From: Gemmatimonadota bacterium
Lineage (GTDB): Bacteria; Gemmatimonadota; Gemmatimonadetes; Gemmatimonadales; Gemmatimonadaceae
DNA: 5,336 nt
Direction: 5' to 3'
Assembly: GCA_029884515.1 (NCBI GenBank)
Contig: JAOUHR010000172.1
Location: 1 to 5,336 of the forward strand
The translations under genes and the position numbers were made by a program. The notes beneath the pieces are model-generated. The model was not told the DNA's origin. It was given only the letters and a program-made list of their open reading frames with translations, and ran no database searches. Shown piece after piece: positions 1 to 5,336 of this stretch (positions within the stretch are counted from its first letter, which is position 1; each line of letters starts with the position of its first letter).

Positions 1-2063
1 AAACCCGGCCCGCGCTGCAACTGCAGCAGGGGGAGGAGGGGCGCGGTGTCGGCGCGGACGAGGGAGTCGTAGTGGGCGACCGCCGTCGTCGCACAGGGCA
101 GGTCGCTCGACACGAGGCAGGTGATCGCCAGGTGCTCCGCGCTCGGGAAGTCGGTCGGCATCAATTGGACCAGCCGCTTGAACGGCTCGACCGATTCGCG
201 GACGTCCGCCCCCGCCCGTGGCGCGAAGTGCAACAGCAGGTCACCGAGCGCGAGCAGGCCCGGTGGATAGTCCGGGAACTTCGCGTTCAACTCACGGAAC
301 CGGCGGAGCTGGTCCGACACCGTCGTCGACCGGGTGTACGCCTCGGCGAGCAAACGCTCCCGCTCCGGCAACTCCGACAAGTGACGGACCGCACGGTTCA
401 TGATGCCCGTGTCGACCGGAGCGGAGGTCCAGTTCCGCGCTACGATGTATCGGAAGTGCGCGAACCAGAAGGTCGTGTCGATGGCGATCGCACGCTCGTA
501 CGCGGCGGACGCCTCGGGGAACCCGCCCCGGGCGAAGAACTGCTCGCCGTCCAGGAACTCCCGCAGCGCGGCCGGCGAGCGCGTGTCGATCGATGACGCG
601 TTGATGGTGGGCGCGCGCCCCTTGGCCCAGACGGCGCGCAGCAGGCCCCAGGCGAGCGAGTCGCTGAGCGCACCGATGCTGTCCACGGGCAGCGTGGCAC
701 TCACGCGGACGAGCGGCACGGCGGGTGACGTGAGTTCGTACATCGAGAGCTCGGCCCGGACCATCGCGCCGAGGCGTGTGAGCGTGCCGACCACGGCGCT
801 CCGCGCCCGCATCGTCCTCGCGATCTCGAGGGCCCCGTCGAGCGAGAGGAGCCCCTCGCTCGACCGCGCGTGGCTCAGCACCGAGATCGGGTCGGCGACG
901 TGGATGTCGCCGACGCCGTCGAGGTTCGCACTCATGGTGGTGACGAGGTTCCGACCGAGCCGCACGAGCGCCGTGTCGCCGTCGGCGACCGAGAACGGCG
1001 TGATGGCGATGGACTGTGCGCTCGCCATCACGTTCGGCCGGAGCGCGTACCACGCGCCGAACGCGATGCCGGCCGCGATCAGCACCCCGACGGTGACGGC
1101 GAGCCGCCGGTTGCCCGCGATCACCGCCGTGGCGCCGTCCGTCGCGGTCCCACGCGTCGTTGCGGATCTCTGGACGCGCGGCCCGGACGCCGTCGTGACC
1201 GCCGGGGTCGCCGTCGTCTCACCCCCGGCCGGCGTGACCACCGCGTCGAGCACCGCGATCATCTCCTCCGCGCTCTGCGGCCGCTCGGCCGCATCCTTCG
1301 CCAGCGCGCGCATGATCATCTCCGCCAGCGCATCGGGCACGTCGCTCCGGCGCGTCTTGAGCGGCGCCGGCGCCTGCGAGAAGTGCGCGGCGATCACCTG
1401 CGACGGCGTGCCCGTGAACGGCGGCGCACCGCTCAGCATCTCGTACGCCACGATCCCCATCGCATAGAGGTCGGCGCGATGGTCCGTCGCGGGATCCGCC
1501 GCCGCCTGCTCCGGCGCCATGTACGAGGGCGTGCCCACGGTCATCCCCACCGAGGTCATCGCGCCCGAGTCCTGCAGCGCCTTGCTCACCCCGAAGTCCG
1601 CGACCACCGCGTGCGACGCGCTCAGCAGGATGTTCTCCGGCTTCATGTCGCGGTGGATCACGCCGTGCGCGTGCGCGAAGGCGAGCGCGTCGAGCACCTC
1701 GCGCAGGATGCGCACCGTGTCGCCCACCTTGAGCGGCCCCTCGCGCGCCATCCGCGCGCGGAGCGACTCGCCCGCGAGGAAGGGCATCACGTAGTAGAGC
1801 GTGCCGGCCGCGTCGCCCGCAGTGACGATCGGCACCACGTGCGGATGTTGCAGCTTCGCGACGAGCTGGATCTCGCGGCGGAAGCGGTCCACGCTCGCCG
1901 CGGCCGAGAGGTCGGGGGGAAGGACCTTCACCACCACCTGGCGGTCGAGCGTCAGGTCGGTGGCGAGGATCACCTGCGACATCCCGCCGCCGCCGAGCTC
2001 GCGGTCGAGCCGGTATCCGGTGCCGAGCGAGGCCTGCAGCGCGGCGCGGAGCGCGGCGTCCAC
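1..2063 (-). CDS. Membrane Ser/Thr protein kinase with TolB-like and TPR extracytoplasmic region (3' end cut by window edge)
   Basis: This is a PknB-type (Hanks) receptor-like kinase expected to phosphorylate Ser/Thr on cytoplasmic proteins. The 687 codons visible are open with no stop. The kinase domain spans about residues 17-285: glycine loop GGGGMSQV (24-31), ATP-anchoring Lys46 in VVVKVLPP, catalytic HRDMKPEN with Asp139, DFG at 156-158, activation loop rich in Ser/Thr (Thr170, Ser171, Thr175, Thr178), APE at 183-185, DLYAMG at 198-203 and Arg261. All catalytic residues are present, so it should be active. A linker leads to one membrane helix (about 321-340). Outside it come a TolB/FlgO-like segment opening SIAITPF (351-357) and a TPR region from about 505 (GEQFFARGGFPEASAAYERA). 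The GTG start shares one base with the upstream stop and has GGAG eight bases before it. The layout is common in Gemmatimonadota. The target and ligand are unknown, and the C-terminus is missing from the window. Confidence 0.93.
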   Translation of the reverse strand, partial: MDAALRAALQASLGTGYRLDRELGGGGMSQVILATDLTLDRQVVVKVLPPDLSAAASVDRFRREIQLVAKLQHPHVVPIVTAGDAAGTLYYVMPFLAGESLRARMAREGPLKVGDTVRILREVLDALAFAHAHGVIHRDMKPENILLSASHAVVADFGVSKALQDSGAMTSVGMTVGTPSYMAPEQAAADPATDHRADLYAMGIVAYEMLSGAPPFTGTPSQVIAAHFSQAPAPLKTRRSDVPDALAEMIMRALAKDAAERPQSAEEMIAVLDAVVTPAGGETTATPAVTTASGPRVQRSATTRGTATDGATAVIAGNRRLAVTVGVLIAAGIAFGAWYALRPNVMASAQSIAITPFSVADGDTALVRLGRNLVTTMSANLDGVGDIHVADPISVLSHARSSEGLLSLDGALEIARTMRARSAVVGTLTRLGAMVRAELSMYELTSPAVPLVRVSATLPVDSIGALSDSLAWGLLRAVWAKGRAPTINASSIDTRSPAALREFLDGEQFFARGGFPEASAAYERAIAIDTTFWFAHFRYIVARNWTSAPVDTGIMNRAVRHLSELPERERLLAEAYTRSTTVSDQLRRFRELNAKFPDYPPGLLALGDLLLHFAPRAGADVRESVEPFKRLVQLMPTDFPSAEHLAITCLVSSDLPCATTAVAHYDSLVRADTAPLLPLLQLQRGPG

Positions 2064-2075
2064 TACCGGCGCTCC
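2061..2075 (-). promoter_or_regulatory. Overlapping stop/start TAGTG with Shine-Dalgarno for the kinase gene
   Basis: On the minus strand the hydrolase stop TAG (2065-2063) and the kinase start GTG (2063-2061) share one G. GGAG at 2075-2072, inside the last hydrolase codons, is eight bases before the GTG. This spacing supports the GTG as the true start and suggests reinitiation by ribosomes finishing the hydrolase. Confidence 0.8.
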
Positions 2076-3820
2076 GGCGTGCGGGCCGGCGCGCCCGCAG
2101 GCGCCGCGAGCGGCGGCCCCTGCGGCGCCGCCATCCCGTCGTGCCGCGGCTCGCTCGCGCCGAAGTGCATCCCCTTCCCGTCCGACATCACCGCCTGCCC
2201 GTAGCCGTAGGTGTCGGTGTAGCGCCCGTCGGAGAGCCGCACGTCGTGGCCCATCGCGCGGAGCGCCGCGATCACCGGCGGCGGCACCTTGTCCTCGATG
2301 TCGACGTCGCACCCGTCGAAGGTGCGCTTGGAGAAGCGCGCCGCCTCGAGCGCCTGCTGGATGTCCATCCCGAAGTCCGCGACGTTGCTCACGAACTGCG
2401 CGTGCGCCTGCGACTGGTTCCACCCGCCCATGATCCCGAAGCCGATGCGCACGTCGCCCTTCTGCATGAAGGCCGGGATGATCGTGTGCAGCGGGCGCTT
2501 GCGCGGCGCGATGGTGTTGGGCTGCCCGCGCTCGAGCGTGAAGAGCGCGCCCCGGTTGTGGAGCACGAACCCCGTGCCCGGCGCGACGATCCCCGAGCCG
2601 AACGCCGAGTAGTTGCTCTGGATGAGCGAGACGATGTTGCCGTCCTTGTCGATCGCGCTCATGTAGATCGTCTCGCTCTCCCCCTGCTCGAGGCCGCCCA
2701 GCGCGACGGGGTCCACGCGGCAGTTGGCCTTCGCGGGGTCGATCAGCTTCGCGCGCGCGGCTGCGTTCTGCGCGCTCATGAGTTGCGCCACCGGGAGCTT
2801 CGAGAAGCGCGGGTCGCCGATGTACTTCAAGAGGTCGGCATAGGCGAGCTTCTTCGCCTCGATCTCCACGTGCATCGCCCGCGTGCTCAGGAACCCGTAC
2901 TCGGCGATCGGGAACCGCTGCATGATGTTGAGCATCATGAGCGCGGCCATCCCCTGGCTGTTGGGCGGGAGCTCGTGCACGGTCCATCCGCGATACTCGG
3001 TGGTCATCGTCTCCACCCACTCGGGCGTGAACTCCCGGAGGTCGGCGGCCGTCATCGTGCCCCCCTCCTCGCGGATGGTGGAGAGGATCATCCCGCCGGT
3101 CTCGCCCGTGTAGAAGCCGTCCTTCCCCTGCGCCGCGATGCGGCGGAGCGACGCGGCGAGTCCGGGGTTCCGGAACTCCTCGCCCGGGCGCGGCGCGTGG
3201 CCGTCGACGAGGTACGTGGACTTGAATGCCGCGTTCGCCTGCCGCTCGGCGCCCGCCCAGAGGCGCGAGGTCACCTCGCCCACGGGGAATCCGTTGTCGG
3301 CGTAGTAGATCGCCGGCGCGAGCAGCTCGGCGAAGGACCTGGTGCCGAAGCGCGTGCGGAGCGCGTCCCAGCCGGCGACCATGCCCGGCACGGTGATGGT
3401 CCAGACGCCGCGTCCCGGCATGCGGCCGTTGGTGACCTTCGACGCGACGAGGTCCGCGGTGACGCCGGTCGCCGCCCAGCCGCTCGCGTTGAGCCCGTAC
3501 ACCTTCCCCGTCTTCGCTTCATAGATGATCGCGAAGAGGTCGCCGCCGATGCCGTTCATCATCGGCTCGGTGAGGCCGAGCACCGCGTTGGCGGCGATGG
3601 CGGCATCGATCGCGTTGCCGCCGGCGGCGAGCACCTGCGCGCCGGCCGTGGAGGCGAGCGGCTGGCTCGTGGCCACGATGCCGAGCCTGGTGGCGACCAC
3701 CGAGCGGCCGGGGACGACGAGCGGGGCGCGCCCGGTGGCGGCCTGCGCGCGCGCGGAGGCGAGCGGCGATGCGGCGAGTGCGACGAGTGCGACGAGACGA
3801 GCGGTGACTTTCAGCAGCAA
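2063..3820 (-). CDS. Secreted gamma-glutamyltransferase-family Ntn hydrolase (YwrD/acylase-like subgroup)
   Basis: A precursor of 585 residues, normal for the GGT family, which cleaves itself to expose an N-terminal Thr nucleophile and then hydrolyses or transfers acyl/gamma-glutamyl groups. A signal peptide is clear: MLLK, a hydrophobic core, then cleavage near ARA-Q (25) or AQA-A (27), giving export to the periplasm. Family motifs are GGNAIDAA (67-74), GIGGDLF (90-96), the processing site ETIYMSAIDKDGN with Thr384 as the new N-terminus, FGSG (407-410) and oxyanion MGG (464-466). The predicted small subunit is 202 residues. Several classical glutamyl-binding residues are replaced (Tyr404, Arg423, Leu426, His445, Thr446), so glutathione may not be the substrate. 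A Pro/Ala-rich tail ends the protein. The start is TTG: no in-frame ATG or GTG lies just upstream, and the next in-frame start would lose the signal peptide. The stop overlaps the kinase start by one base, implying coupled translation. Confidence 0.93.
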   Translation of the reverse strand: MLLKVTARLVALVALAASPLASARAQAATGRAPLVVPGRSVVATRLGIVATSQPLASTAGAQVLAAGGNAIDAAIAANAVLGLTEPMMNGIGGDLFAIIYEAKTGKVYGLNASGWAATGVTADLVASKVTNGRMPGRGVWTITVPGMVAGWDALRTRFGTRSFAELLAPAIYYADNGFPVGEVTSRLWAGAERQANAAFKSTYLVDGHAPRPGEEFRNPGLAASLRRIAAQGKDGFYTGETGGMILSTIREEGGTMTAADLREFTPEWVETMTTEYRGWTVHELPPNSQGMAALMMLNIMQRFPIAEYGFLSTRAMHVEIEAKKLAYADLLKYIGDPRFSKLPVAQLMSAQNAAARAKLIDPAKANCRVDPVALGGLEQGESETIYMSAIDKDGNIVSLIQSNYSAFGSGIVAPGTGFVLHNRGALFTLERGQPNTIAPRKRPLHTIIPAFMQKGDVRIGFGIMGGWNQSQAHAQFVSNVADFGMDIQQALEAARFSKRTFDGCDVDIEDKVPPPVIAALRAMGHDVRLSDGRYTDTYGYGQAVMSDGKGMHFGASEPRHDGMAAPQGPPLAAPAGAPARTPERR

Positions 3821-3863
3821 GGCCGTACCATCCGTGGGGGTTTCCCCAGAAGGTACGGCCTTG
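3818..3863. repeat. Perfect 12-bp inverted repeat with inner stem, overlapping the hydrolase start codon
   Basis: The arm CAAGGCCGTACC at 3818-3829 is the exact reverse complement of GGTACGGCCTTG at 3852-3863. Between them, TGGGG (3835-3839) and CCCCA (3844-3848) pair again around a four-base loop, giving a two-tier hairpin with a small asymmetric internal bulge. On the minus-strand transcript the outer 3' arm ends in the TTG start codon of the hydrolase. No U-run follows on either strand, so a standard intrinsic terminator is unlikely. It could be a translation-control hairpin, a transcript-stabilising or attenuating structure, or a palindromic protein-binding site. Confidence 0.85.
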
Positions 3864-3899
3864 GCGCGCGATCCGCCTCGTCCAGAGCGACCGCGCGCG

Positions 3900-4568
3900 C
3901 TACTTCTTGCGCGCGGGGGTCTTCTTCTTCGCGGCGGGCTTCTTCCTCGCGGCGGGCTTCTTCCTGGCCACCTTCGCCGTCACGGTCTTCTTCAGCGCCT
4001 TCACGGCCTTCGTGGCCTTCCCCGTCGACTTCTTCGCGGCCGCCTTGGCACCGACCTTGGCCTGCTTCGCGGCGGCCTTCGCCGCGGCCTTGGCCGCGGC
4101 CTTGGCCGCGGCCGCCGTCTTCTTCGCCGCCTTCTTCGCATCGGCGATGGCCTTCCGTGCGGCGGCCTTCGCCGCCGTGGCCGCCTTCTTGGCGTCCACG
4201 ATCGCCTTCTTGGCGTCGGCCGCGGCCTTGCGGTCGGCCGCCGCGTTCGCCTTCATCGCCGCGGCCTTGCGCGCGGCCGCCGCCTTGACGGCGGCGGCCT
4301 TCGCCGCGCCCGAGTTGTTGCGCTTGCCCCAGTGCGAGCCGCGCTCGGTGGGCTGCGAGAGGGCGAAGAGCCGGTCGGCGTAGAACTTCGCGACGCGCTG
4401 CTCGACGTTGGCCTGCGTGTCGTCGCGCGAGACGCGGAAGGGCGCGTAGCGCTGCGGATCGCCGGAGACGGCGAACCACCACCAGGCGTCGTTCGGGGCG
4501 CCCTTGCGCTCCTCGATGGTGCACAGGTAGTGCCGGCCGTCCTTCTCGAACTCGAATCCCTTGGTCAT
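3900..4568 (-). CDS. Histone H1-like Lys/Ala-rich protein with unrecognised aromatic N-terminal domain
   Basis: A 222-residue, two-part protein. Residues 1-80 form a compact, non-repetitive head with an aromatic run (Trp29, Trp30, Trp31, Phe32), the segment QRYAPFRV (39-46) and a likely helix from about 51 to 70; I do not recognise this domain. From about residue 88 to the end it is almost only Ala, Lys and some Arg/Thr, with AAAK repeats and a final block of KKPAAR/KKPAAK-type units, like eukaryotic H1 tails and bacterial H1-like proteins such as AlgP or HU tails. Such tails are positively charged and bind DNA or RNA without sequence specificity, so a nucleoid role is likely but inferred. 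The ATG start has AAGG six bases upstream. It diverges from the methyltransferase gene and precedes the hydrolase gene on the same strand by 79 bases. The tail rests on tandem DNA repeats and is probably length-variable between strains. Confidence 0.87.
   Translation of the reverse strand: MTKGFEFEKDGRHYLCTIEERKGAPNDAWWWFAVSGDPQRYAPFRVSRDDTQANVEQRVAKFYADRLFALSQPTERGSHWGKRNNSGAAKAAAVKAAAARKAAAMKANAAADRKAAADAKKAIVDAKKAATAAKAAARKAIADAKKAAKKTAAAAKAAAKAAAKAAAKQAKVGAKAAAKKSTGKATKAVKALKKTVTAKVARKKPAARKKPAAKKKTPARKK
3931..3966. repeat. 18-bp tandem direct repeat, two copies, in the H1-like tail
   Basis: GCGGCGGGCTTCTTCCTC at 3931-3948 is followed directly by GCGGCGGGCTTCTTCCTG at 3949-3966, identical in 17 of 18 bases. 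Read on the minus strand it encodes the RKKPAA-type units near the C-terminus of the H1-like protein. The near-identity at DNA level suggests recent duplication or slippage rather than only protein-level selection. Confidence 0.85.
4081..4113. repeat. 12-bp tandem repeat (about 2.75 copies) encoding AAAK units
   Basis: GCCGCGGCCTTG occurs at 4081-4092 and 4093-4104, and its first nine bases again at 4105-4113; a diverged copy (GCGGCGGCCTTC) precedes it at 4069-4080. On the minus strand this encodes consecutive AAAK units in the middle of the Lys/Ala tail. The perfect copies are a likely site of slippage and length variation. Confidence 0.85.
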
Positions 4569-4639
4569 TTCGTACCTTGTGGAGAGTGCCGAAAGCTATC
4601 ACGATTCGCCTCTGTACGGAGGCCCCATCCCACTCGGGG
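4569..4639. promoter_or_regulatory. Divergent intergenic control region
   Basis: These 71 bases separate the divergently read H1-like gene and methyltransferase gene, so both promoters should lie here or just inside the coding ends. The core at about 4591-4606 (gaaagctatcacgatt) is the most AT-rich stretch nearby, but I see no convincing -35/-10 pair on either strand. The minus-strand leader carries the AAGG ribosome site of the H1-like gene. A short CGTAC (4571-4575) / GTACG (4614-4618) inverted pair flanks the core and could be an operator, though five bases is weak evidence. Confidence 0.4.
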
Positions 4640-4643
4640 ATGG
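4625..4643 (+). repeat. 7-bp inverted repeat enclosing the methyltransferase ATG
   Basis: CCATCCC at 4625-4631 is the exact reverse complement of GGGATGG at 4637-4643, with a five-base loop (actcg). The ATG at 4640-4642 lies in the 3' arm, so in mRNA the start codon would be paired. This may dampen initiation, or it may mean that translation really starts at the GTG at 4673. Seven base pairs in GC-rich DNA can also arise by chance. Confidence 0.55.
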
Positions 4644-5336
4644 CTTCCGCGTCCCGTGGCCGAGCCCCCACCGTGAAGAGCGACTCCACGATCACGCACG
4701 TCTCCGACACCGCCCGCTGGGTCGCGGTCTACCGTGCGCTGGAATCGGAGCGCCCGGACGCGATCTTCCACGACCCCTACGCCCGGCGGCTCGCCGGACC
4801 CAGGGGCGAGGCGATCATGAAGTCGATGGACCGGCGCCTCCGCGCCGACTGGCCGATGGTGGTGCGCACCGCCGTGATGGACGAGCTCATCCTGCGCGCG
4901 GTGAACCAGGAGGGGTACACGCAGGTGGTGAACCTCGCCGCCGGCCTCGACGCCCGCCCGTGGCGCCTCCCCCTCGCGCCCACCCTCCACTGGGTGGACG
5001 TGGACCACGCGGTGATGCTCGACCTCAAGGAGCAGGAGCTGGCGGACGAGCGGACCGCGTGCGGGTACGAGGGGGTGCGCCTCGACCTCGCCGACATCGA
5101 GGGCCGCCGGGCGCTCTTCCGCCGGCTCTCGATGGAGAAGCGGAAGACCCTCGTGGTCTCCGAGGGGCTGCTCATCTACCTCGACCCCGAGGCGGTGGCC
5201 GGCCTCGCGCACGACCTCGCCCAGGTGCCGGGCTTCGACGAGTGGCTGATCGACCTCGCGAGCCCGGGGCTGATCAAGATGATGCGCCGCCAGTGGGGCA
5301 AGAAGGCGGCCGCGGGGAACGCGCCCTTCCGGTTCG
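4640..5336 (+). CDS. Class I SAM-dependent methyltransferase, TIGR00027 / leucine carboxyl methyltransferase-like (3' end cut by window edge)
   Basis: Predicted to transfer a methyl group from S-adenosylmethionine to an O-type acceptor; the acceptor is unknown. 232 codons are visible with no stop. Family hallmarks occur in order: SDTARWVAVYRALES (22-36), FHDPYARRLAG (43-53), SAM-binding motif VVNLAAGLDARPWRL (96-110), the acidic VDVDHAVMLDLKEQEL (119-134) that should hold the ribose, LDLAD (148-152), and VVSEGLLIYLDPEAV (172-186). Nothing visible is missing from the fold, but the C-terminal part lies beyond the window; relatives are usually around 260-300 residues. The ATG at 4640 is chosen as the first reasonable in-frame start. 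A GTG at 4673 is in frame and would start just before the conserved region, so the first 11 residues are uncertain. Neither has a well-spaced Shine-Dalgarno; a GGAGG at 4618-4622 sits 17 bases before the ATG, which is too far. Cytoplasmic; no signal peptide. Confidence 0.9.
   Translation, partial: MASASRGRAPTVKSDSTITHVSDTARWVAVYRALESERPDAIFHDPYARRLAGPRGEAIMKSMDRRLRADWPMVVRTAVMDELILRAVNQEGYTQVVNLAAGLDARPWRLPLAPTLHWVDVDHAVMLDLKEQELADERTACGYEGVRLDLADIEGRRALFRRLSMEKRKTLVVSEGLLIYLDPEAVAGLAHDLAQVPGFDEWLIDLASPGLIKMMRRQWGKKAAAGNAPFRF

Noticed and set aside
400..2204. Two long plus-strand frames (400-1467 and 870-2204) opposite the kinase
   Set aside because: The minus strand encodes a complete kinase domain with every catalytic motif in order; the plus-strand frames show no family features.
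3818..3863. Reading the inverted repeat as an intrinsic terminator of the H1-like gene
   Set aside because: No T-run follows the stem on either strand, and the structure overlaps the next start codon, so termination is possible but not the best reading.
2141..4288. A 715-codon open frame on the plus strand, opposite the hydrolase and the H1-like gene
   Set aside because: Its translation is Arg/Pro/His-rich with no recognisable motif, and it lies antisense to two genes with clear motifs. Long antisense frames are expected where third positions are nearly all G or C.
3907..4383. Plus-strand frame rich in Ala and Phe that looks like a membrane protein
   Set aside because: It is the mirror of AAG/GCC codons in the Lys/Ala tail (read as CTT/GGC or TTC/GCG), which falsely gives Phe/Ala hydrophobic stretches.
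3811..4710. Minus-strand frame of 299 codons overlapping the H1-like gene
   Set aside because: It is frame-shifted against the H1-like gene, gives Gly/Arg/Glu low complexity, and lacks a folded segment; the frame with the WWWF head and a proper ribosome site is preferred.
4565..5212. Minus-strand frame of 215 codons opposite the methyltransferase
   Set aside because: The plus strand carries all TIGR00027-type motifs; the antisense product is His/Arg/Val-rich and unrecognisable.

Overview
The window is high-GC and densely coding, with third codon positions strongly biased to G or C. It most resembles a soil or freshwater bacterium of the Gemmatimonadota type. That is an inference from two things: the kinase layout (PknB-type kinase, one membrane helix, TolB-like segment, TPR region, with kinase motifs phrased as in that phylum) and the GC content. 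No rRNA or other taxonomic marker is present.

Four protein genes fill the window. On the minus strand, read right to left, lie: (1) a 222-residue protein with a small aromatic N-terminal domain of unknown function and a long Lys/Ala histone-H1-like tail (4568-3900); (2) a 585-residue secreted gamma-glutamyltransferase-family Ntn hydrolase (3820-2063); (3) a membrane Ser/Thr protein kinase beginning at 2063 and running off the left edge (687 codons visible). The hydrolase stop and the kinase start share one base (TAGTG), so these two are very probably co-transcribed and translationally coupled. The H1-like gene is separated from the hydrolase by 77 bases that contain most of a striking inverted repeat. 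On the plus strand, diverging from the H1-like gene across 71 bases, is a SAM-dependent methyltransferase of the TIGR00027 / leucine carboxyl methyltransferase type (4640 to the right edge, 232 codons visible).

How the genes may work together: the firm link is hydrolase plus kinase. A secreted enzyme that autoprocesses at Thr384 is paired with a receptor-like kinase whose C-terminal part should lie outside the cytoplasmic membrane. A working relationship, such as sensing of a periplasmic condition or product, is an inference only. The methyltransferase and the H1-like protein share an intergenic control region but have no evident biochemical link.

Points most worth a second look: the hydrolase keeps the catalytic threonine and oxyanion glycines but has lost almost all residues that bind the gamma-glutamyl group in classical GGT; the hydrolase TTG start codon lies in one arm of a perfect 12-bp inverted repeat; the methyltransferase ATG lies in a 7-bp stem; and the H1-like protein carries an unrecognised globular head. 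There is no gene-free stretch over 300 bases. No RNA gene, CRISPR array or mobile element was seen.
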